Part shown: piece by piece, positions 59,136-64,000 of the stretch
Numbering within the stretch: position 1 is the first letter of the stretch
Layout: the number at the start of each line of letters is the position of its first letter
Assembly: GCA_027886185.1 (NCBI GenBank)
Contig: WOAB01000109.1
Coordinates: forward strand, 7,606,501 to 7,670,500
DNA from: Rheum nobile
Lineage: Eukaryota > Streptophyta > Magnoliopsida > Caryophyllales > Polygonaceae
Direction: 5' to 3'
DNA: 64,000 nt
Translations under genes and position numbers: made by a program
The notes under the pieces: model-generated
Seen by the model: the letters and a program-made list of their open reading frames with translations, nothing else
Told to the model about the DNA's origin: nothing
Databases searched by the model: none

Positions 59136-59374
59136 TAAAAATATTTCAAGTCTCGATAATACATCGAATGTATATTACAACGCTCAAATGATTATTACAG
59201 AGATTATATGAGTTACATAAATTCTGAATTTCGCCAAACGCGTCACAATTACAGAACGAGGGTTGAAAAATTACTCAAATACCCTTATTAAAATGAGGAT
59301 ATTACACATAATAGCATGTATATAGATATTATTTCGCGTGTATTTAGCCATTGTAAAAATAAAAATTCTCTAAT

Positions 59375-59474
59375 TTTCTTTCTTATAAAAAAATATGAAA
59401 AAAGTGGTATCAAATTAGTGTTTTTTTACCTCACCTCTCACTACCGGACGACCGCCCCGACGCCACCTCCGACG
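59375..59474 (+). promoter_or_regulatory. 5' leader of the host gene beside the MULE end
   Basis: 100 bp between the duplicated MULE flank and the ATG, rich in CCTCACC and ending CGCCACCTCCGACG. A possible TATA (CTTATAAAAAAAT) is at about 59383-59395. The natural promoter upstream is displaced by transposon sequence. Confidence 0.5.
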
Positions 59475-62400
59475 ATGTCGCTGGTAGACTACGCATCCTC
59501 CGACGATGAAGACACTAAAATCGGAGAGAAAGAGCATGATAACGACGAACCTTCAAACGACGTCGTCCAGGCTCCAGCTCCCGTGTCTCGACTCGAGTAA
59601 CTTCTCAATTTTCCGTTCTTTTTTCAAGTTCAATCCAAGTAATCGGTGATTGCACCATATATCTTAGGGTTTGCTTAATTTCTCCGTACATGTCGTTTTT
59701 TAATTAGGGCTTCCTTCTTTGACTTTTGTTTGCCTAGTTTGGATGTGATATTCTTCTTTTAGGGCCTCAATAACAGATTCAGATTGAGAAAAAAAAAAAA
59801 CTTGAGTATCTTGTACAATTCTAATTCCCCACAATGTTTCTGTCTTACATATTTTGCTCGATAGCGAATGATTTTTTGTGAAGTTTGTTGGAAGTATAGC
59901 TCCAGTAACAATTGGACGGACTTGTCTACAATTTATCTAGAGAGCGTCCTGGATTTGAAATCTTGCTTATTATGGTAGGGTTTCGAATGCTGAAGCATGT
60001 GTCTCCTCAAACTAACTGTATTTAATGGCAAATCTAACTCAGCAATGCGAGGGAAAACAAGCAAGAAAAAGTATGAATCATATGATAGCTTTCAATGGTT
60101 TTGATGTTGTTTTGTGAGGACAATTTTATCGCCAGAAGGAAGAAGTTGCCATGTTTGATATTGTGGTGCCTATCTGAAACAAGAAATTCGGGGATTAATG
60201 AAAAGGACACAATGTTTTATATGAATTTTTAGTATGCTGTGGAGTAGAAATGGGGTTGATTGTGAACTTGGTTTTTTGGTTCATTTGTATTGTATGCTTG
60301 ATTTGAGTGCTTGATTTACAATGACCCGGCTTGAGGTAGTCTGGAATCTGGATAAACTTTCAGCAGACAATGACAACTTGAGCTTCTCTTACATGTAAAT
60401 GAGTTTGTTGGACTCTTTCTTTAGGATAATTTGGGTTAATTCTTGGCCCATAATTTCATCTTCAGATTCTCTTGTTTAGCATATGTATGATTTTCTTGCC
60501 CCTTCGTATCGAATGGAGGTTAAAAAGTTGCAGTAGCCTGTAGGGGAAGTTCAAGAGAAGGAGTTATTGCATCTGTTAATGTCTTGCCTCTAAAAGGGTA
60601 GGCGTTATAACTTCAGTTATAAGTATAGGAACTTCTTCTTCCATAAGATCCCCTTATCTAAATCAAAATCCTGGTCGATCATACTATTTGTCACCTGCTC
60701 CTGCATCTTCTAATGTCTTGCCTCTTCTTCATTTTGTACTGCTGGTTGTTGGAAAAGGAGAGAGTTGGATAGTGTCACTGGCTACAGTAGAAAGACAAAT
60801 GGAGGGTGCAGGAGTTATGTGCTTGACTCTTTAGATAGTGGCACTATTACCTCTGGTTAAGAATTGTTGATGGAGACAAATTAACTGGACTTGGACGTGG
60901 CAAAACCTAACCTTAGCTCCCCGAACCGAACCCGACCAGAGTTCAGCTAATGATCATAACTCAAACAACCTGAATATGAAACAATTCAACCAAAATATAC
61001 CTGACTTGAAATAAGATTCTGTACACTTGCTTACGTTTCATTCACGACCCAAGTGGTGGAACAAGATGTGAAATAAATCAAGTTAGAAACTTAGATTAAA
61101 CCATCCCCAAGTGGATCCGAAAAATGAAATAATCATAAGCCAGACGTGGGTCGTTGTCCAAAATGACGCGAATGGAACCCACCTAATTTCTGCCTCTAAT
61201 ATCTTCTCTTGTTATGTTATTTTCTCTGTCAATATCAAATGTTCAGCTTGCATTTTTCGATATGAGAAATAGTTTTTCCCCTTGGAAAGCAGTGTGAAGG
61301 TCTTAGAGTGGATTGATTCGATTTGTTTGTAAATCCGTGAAAGAATTCAACCTTGGATACTTCCTTTGACATGGAAAATATCTGGTCAATAGGTGTTTTT
61401 CTTTTTTGCAAGCTTGTGTTGATAATGCAGACCAGTCGTTACAAGGGCAAAAGTGAATCCTTCATGGATGAAGTGATAAACTTTCCATAGACTCTTCACT
61501 ATATAGTTTTATCTAGACATTTTTGGGAAGGACATTTTAACTAGTTTAGTAAAATAGAAACTTTTTGCCAGGCCTGGTTGGCACAAAATAGCTTCTTGAC
61601 AGGTAAAAGGTTACTTCCCAAGATTGGCTAATAATGAAGTAGGGATGCTCACTTGAATATTTGCTTATCCATCTTTAAAACATGCATGAGTTGACTGCTA
61701 ATTGACGAGTCATAATATCACTAGTGAGTTTATTAACAGTTTACACCCTTGAAATCAAATTCTGAGACATTTTTCATTGCTAGTAGCTTGAAGAATTATA
61801 TATTCTCTGTTTTGTGGAATAATTATGCCATTCATACTTTATACTATTCTAAGAGTTCTTTTTGATGTATAGGTCGTCAAAGGATAAAAAACCAACAACT
61901 GCCTCCCTGATAAAAGCTCCTACAATCGAGAAGCTTCCTGATGCATCACTTCTCTTGAATTCACCTATATTACCTTATTCAGCAAGTTGCAGTGCTGATC
62001 ACTCATCTCGAGTTGCTGCTGCTGTAGCTGCAAATGTATCGCGCAAAAGGGAAGCAAATGGTACAAGTTCCTCTTCTACTCGTGGTAAAGTTCCAAGAGG
62101 GAGCATACCTCACTCAAAGAATATTCCAGATACAAGTGCTGGTCATCTAGTTCCTCCACAACTGCGTGGAAGGTGCACTACTGTGATCTACCCTTTCTTT
62201 GCTTCCTTGCATTTACACATCCATATGGACTTAGTGGCCATCTTACTGAAGTACCCTTTTGTTTACTTGAATGAAATATATATTATTTTCTTGCCTGGTG
62301 TTCTCTTTTACACCCCCCCCCCCCTTCATTTAGTATTCTCCTCTACTTTTTTCATCTTCGTTTTTGGGGGTAGGGTTGGAGTGGGCATTGTGCAAGGGAA

Positions 62401-63307
62401 AAGATACTTTGCAATTTCACCAGTTTCATCACGCCCTTAACTGTTCATCTATAATAATCATAGGATATGGTTGGAAAGATTTCTTCCAAGCCCTTTTCTT
62501 ATTTTATTTTTGGGGAGGCCATGTGGACAAATCAAACTAAGCAGCTCATCATGCAGAAGTTATCTTACACTCTGATGCCCTTTGGTTATCCATGTGTTGA
62601 ATAATGCTAGCTCGGGTTGACTGAAACGTTTGAGCTATTTCTTCGGTAATAGGATTTCTAGTTTCCATTGGTCTATGGTTTATATCTCTCTCAACCTGCA
62701 ATGCCTAAACATTAAGGTGCTTACATTATAATTTTCTCATTTATCCCTAGTGCATTCACCATCTCATCACAAGAAAGTATTTAATCCTCATGGAAAATGA
62801 TCCAGAAAGACAATGAATTAAAATGATTTTACTAAATGTGTCAATAGCTCTTCCAGAATATGCACGCAAAAGTATGCTGCCATTTTAAGCCCAAGTATCC
62901 CTGTTCCACTCCTCCTGTACAGTCTGTGTCATCTTAAAGCCGCTGTGATGCCCGGCATCACCAATCTCATTTCTCATATTCTCCTTCCAAATTAAGCTCT
63001 AGTTTTCTTACTACATAATATGATTTCTGGGTTTTTTTGTGTTGTTCTACATTCAACATTGTCAAGTTGCATTGTGCTTCCAATTTCTGAAATATCCTAG
63101 CTTTATCTGAGTTCCCTGCAAGTTAAACATCTCAGGTGTAACCTTTTGATATAGTGGAGTAAAGGGTTCCAAGCTCTTAAACTTTACAACGGCCAGAGTT
63201 AGTCATGTGTCCATTTCTTAGTATCTTACACTCCTTTTTTTTGCAGGAGCAATGTTGTTACGGAAGACATTGGCAGGCTTTTTGTTAAAAAACAGGGGCA
63301 GAGTTGA
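59475..63307 (+). CDS. Conserved plant nuclear-type protein, three exons
   Basis: Exons 59475-59596, 61873-62172 and 63247-63307 join in frame at GT-AG introns of 2276 and 1074 bp and give 160 residues. The N-terminus is acidic (MSLVDYASSDDEDTKIGEKE). The middle has IEKLPDASLLLNSP, DHSSRVAAAVAANVSRKREA and a basic Ser-rich linker. The C-terminus is VPPQLRGRSNVVTEDIGRLF. I recognise this pattern as a small, conserved plant protein family without established function; the acidic start, KR patches and lack of membrane segments suggest a nuclear protein. All splice sites are canonical and no stops interrupt it, so it looks functional. Frames that read through the exon ends (e.g. to 62440) are intronic. 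Confidence 0.8.
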
Positions 63308-64000
63308 AAGTAGAAGAAGTGCTCGAAATGTCTCAACATCCTTCTATATAGGTGAAAAGGCATATAACAATCTTTTGCATGATAACCTTTTCCAACCAAT
63401 GATAGTCCTCTGTAAGGAGTTTTCTTTGTCGTGGCTTCAGATGTGAAACATTTGGTGTAAAAAACTTCAGCTCAGGAGTGATAAAGGAAATCCCAGGCAA
63501 AGTTTCTGACTTTTGTTCATTCTGGTTATGCCAATACAGGTTTGAAAGGCAGATGTATCAGCTCAGGTGATTGAAATGCAGAGGATGTTATGGAGTACAA
63601 CATATCTTAAATCTGGCTTCCAGTGGCTATGTTTTTGTTTATGAAATTGTCCCATATGTATGTGTTCTTGTGTTATTCTCAGAGTCTAGTTACTTATGTG
63701 GCATGAATGCATGATGTTGAAAAGCCAATGTGGGATTTGATTAGATAAAAAGCCTCGTGCCAGGAATGCAATGAACCCTGGTTCTCACTTCAACAAAAAA
63801 GTGTGTATCTCAAATCTCAAGTTTCTAACTTAGGTTAGGGTATTACAAGGACGTACACATTCATGATTTTTTAAAATTTGGGTTCATAACATATTCTTTC
63901 TTTCTCTTTATCAAATTGCAATCTCGAATCAATTTATCACATTACCTTACAAACTCAAATCAACCTTGTGACCATATATTGAAACTATGTTGTAGACACT
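63308..64000 (+). other. 3' untranslated region and downstream of the host gene
   Basis: No further frame of note. The 3' UTR probably ends somewhere in 63400-63720. No repeat or RNA gene was recognised. Confidence 0.5.

Larger units (their letters stand above)
53046..59306 (-). mobile_element. Chromovirus solo LTR (LTR-F) carrying a nested element
   Basis: Minus strand starts TGTAATATCC at 59306 and ends GGGGGTGTTACA at 53046. A 5-bp target duplication CATAA (53041-53045 and 59307-59311) proves a single LTR with no interior, i.e. recombination of a full element. Without the nested 55129-59135 element plus its duplication it is about 2.25 kb, the length of LTR-E. The conserved GAGCGAACCGTCACTTGCC block is at about 54336. 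A TATA box (TATATAAGGG on -) lies near 54890. CG-rich words lie at 54545-54660 and 55008-55045. ORFs inside are not genes. Confidence 0.93.
52430..59374. repeat. MULE right end, copy R2, split by a solo LTR
   Basis: Direct repeat of 44396-45042, present as 52430-53045 and 59312-59374. Both copies share the flank up to CTCTAAT and then differ (viral sequence after R1, host gene leader after R2). R2 has an additional GCGTTGAACTTAAGCGTAT unit near 52870-52920. Its hairpin (52786-52845) is mutated at other positions than that of R1. Confidence 0.87.

Noticed and set aside
61862..62440. A 192-residue single-exon protein
   Set aside because: It reads through the donor at 62173 into intron sequence with a poly-C tract; the spliced model joins in frame to a conserved C-terminus.
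1..64000. tRNA or rRNA genes
   Set aside because: No cloverleaf-compatible gene was recognised; tRNA-like hits are retroelement primer sites, and the rDNA-like piece is spacer only.

Overview
This window is repeat-dense nuclear DNA of a flowering plant, most likely a dicot. Evidence includes chromovirus, Athila-type and copia LTR retrotransposons with plant-type initiator-Met and Asp primer sites, plant LINEs, PIF/Harbinger, hAT and Mutator-like DNA transposons, CCCTAAA-type repeats, an integrated florendovirus-like pararetrovirus and spliced plant genes. I support one ordinary host gene, at the right end (59475-63307). Nearly everything else is mobile DNA at different stages of decay.

Layout. 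1-7036: nested remains of a chromovirus, a copia element inserted into it, a LINE inserted into the copia, and another chromovirus LTR cutting the LINE. 7270-8939: LINE 3' debris with a complete TRIM (8417-8934, target duplication CATAA). 10687-13800: an RTE-like LINE tail cut by an LTR, then AT-rich satellite and a 275-bp tandem repeat mixing telomere-like and palindromic motifs. 13878-20983: two chromovirus LTRs facing each other head to head with an inverted gag between them. 20984-29159: minisatellites, a tail-anchored coiled-coil ORF, remains of PIF/Harbinger elements (transposase, two Myb/SANT-like ORFs) and a captured fragment resembling rDNA ITS2.

29253-45023 is a large Mutator-like element (MULE) with inverted terminal regions. 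It carries a plant-mobile-domain (MAIN-like) gene on +, a small uninterrupted GRF zinc-finger gene on -, and a MURA-type transposase fused to an OTU cysteine protease on -. An Athila-related element lacking most of gag and all of pol after protease (36608-42296, TSD CCTGG) interrupts the fusion gene. The last about 650 bp of the MULE are present twice (44396-45042 and 52430-59374) and bracket a 7.4-kb decayed florendovirus-like copy, which holds a 378-bp hAT MITE. The second copy of the MULE end is split by a chromovirus solo LTR (53046-59306, TSD CATAA). That LTR is split by a 4-kb terminal-inverted-repeat element filled with about 3 kb of 26-bp satellite. The host gene starts about 100 bp beyond.

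The recurring theme is short palindromic words. Several unrelated elements each repeat their own 15-20 bp interrupted palindrome, sometimes arranged as palindromes of palindromes. The best candidate for something new is the OTU + GRF + PMD MULE with these palindrome clusters at its ends and between its gene modules. None of this was tested by database search; coordinates of boundaries without target duplications are approximate.
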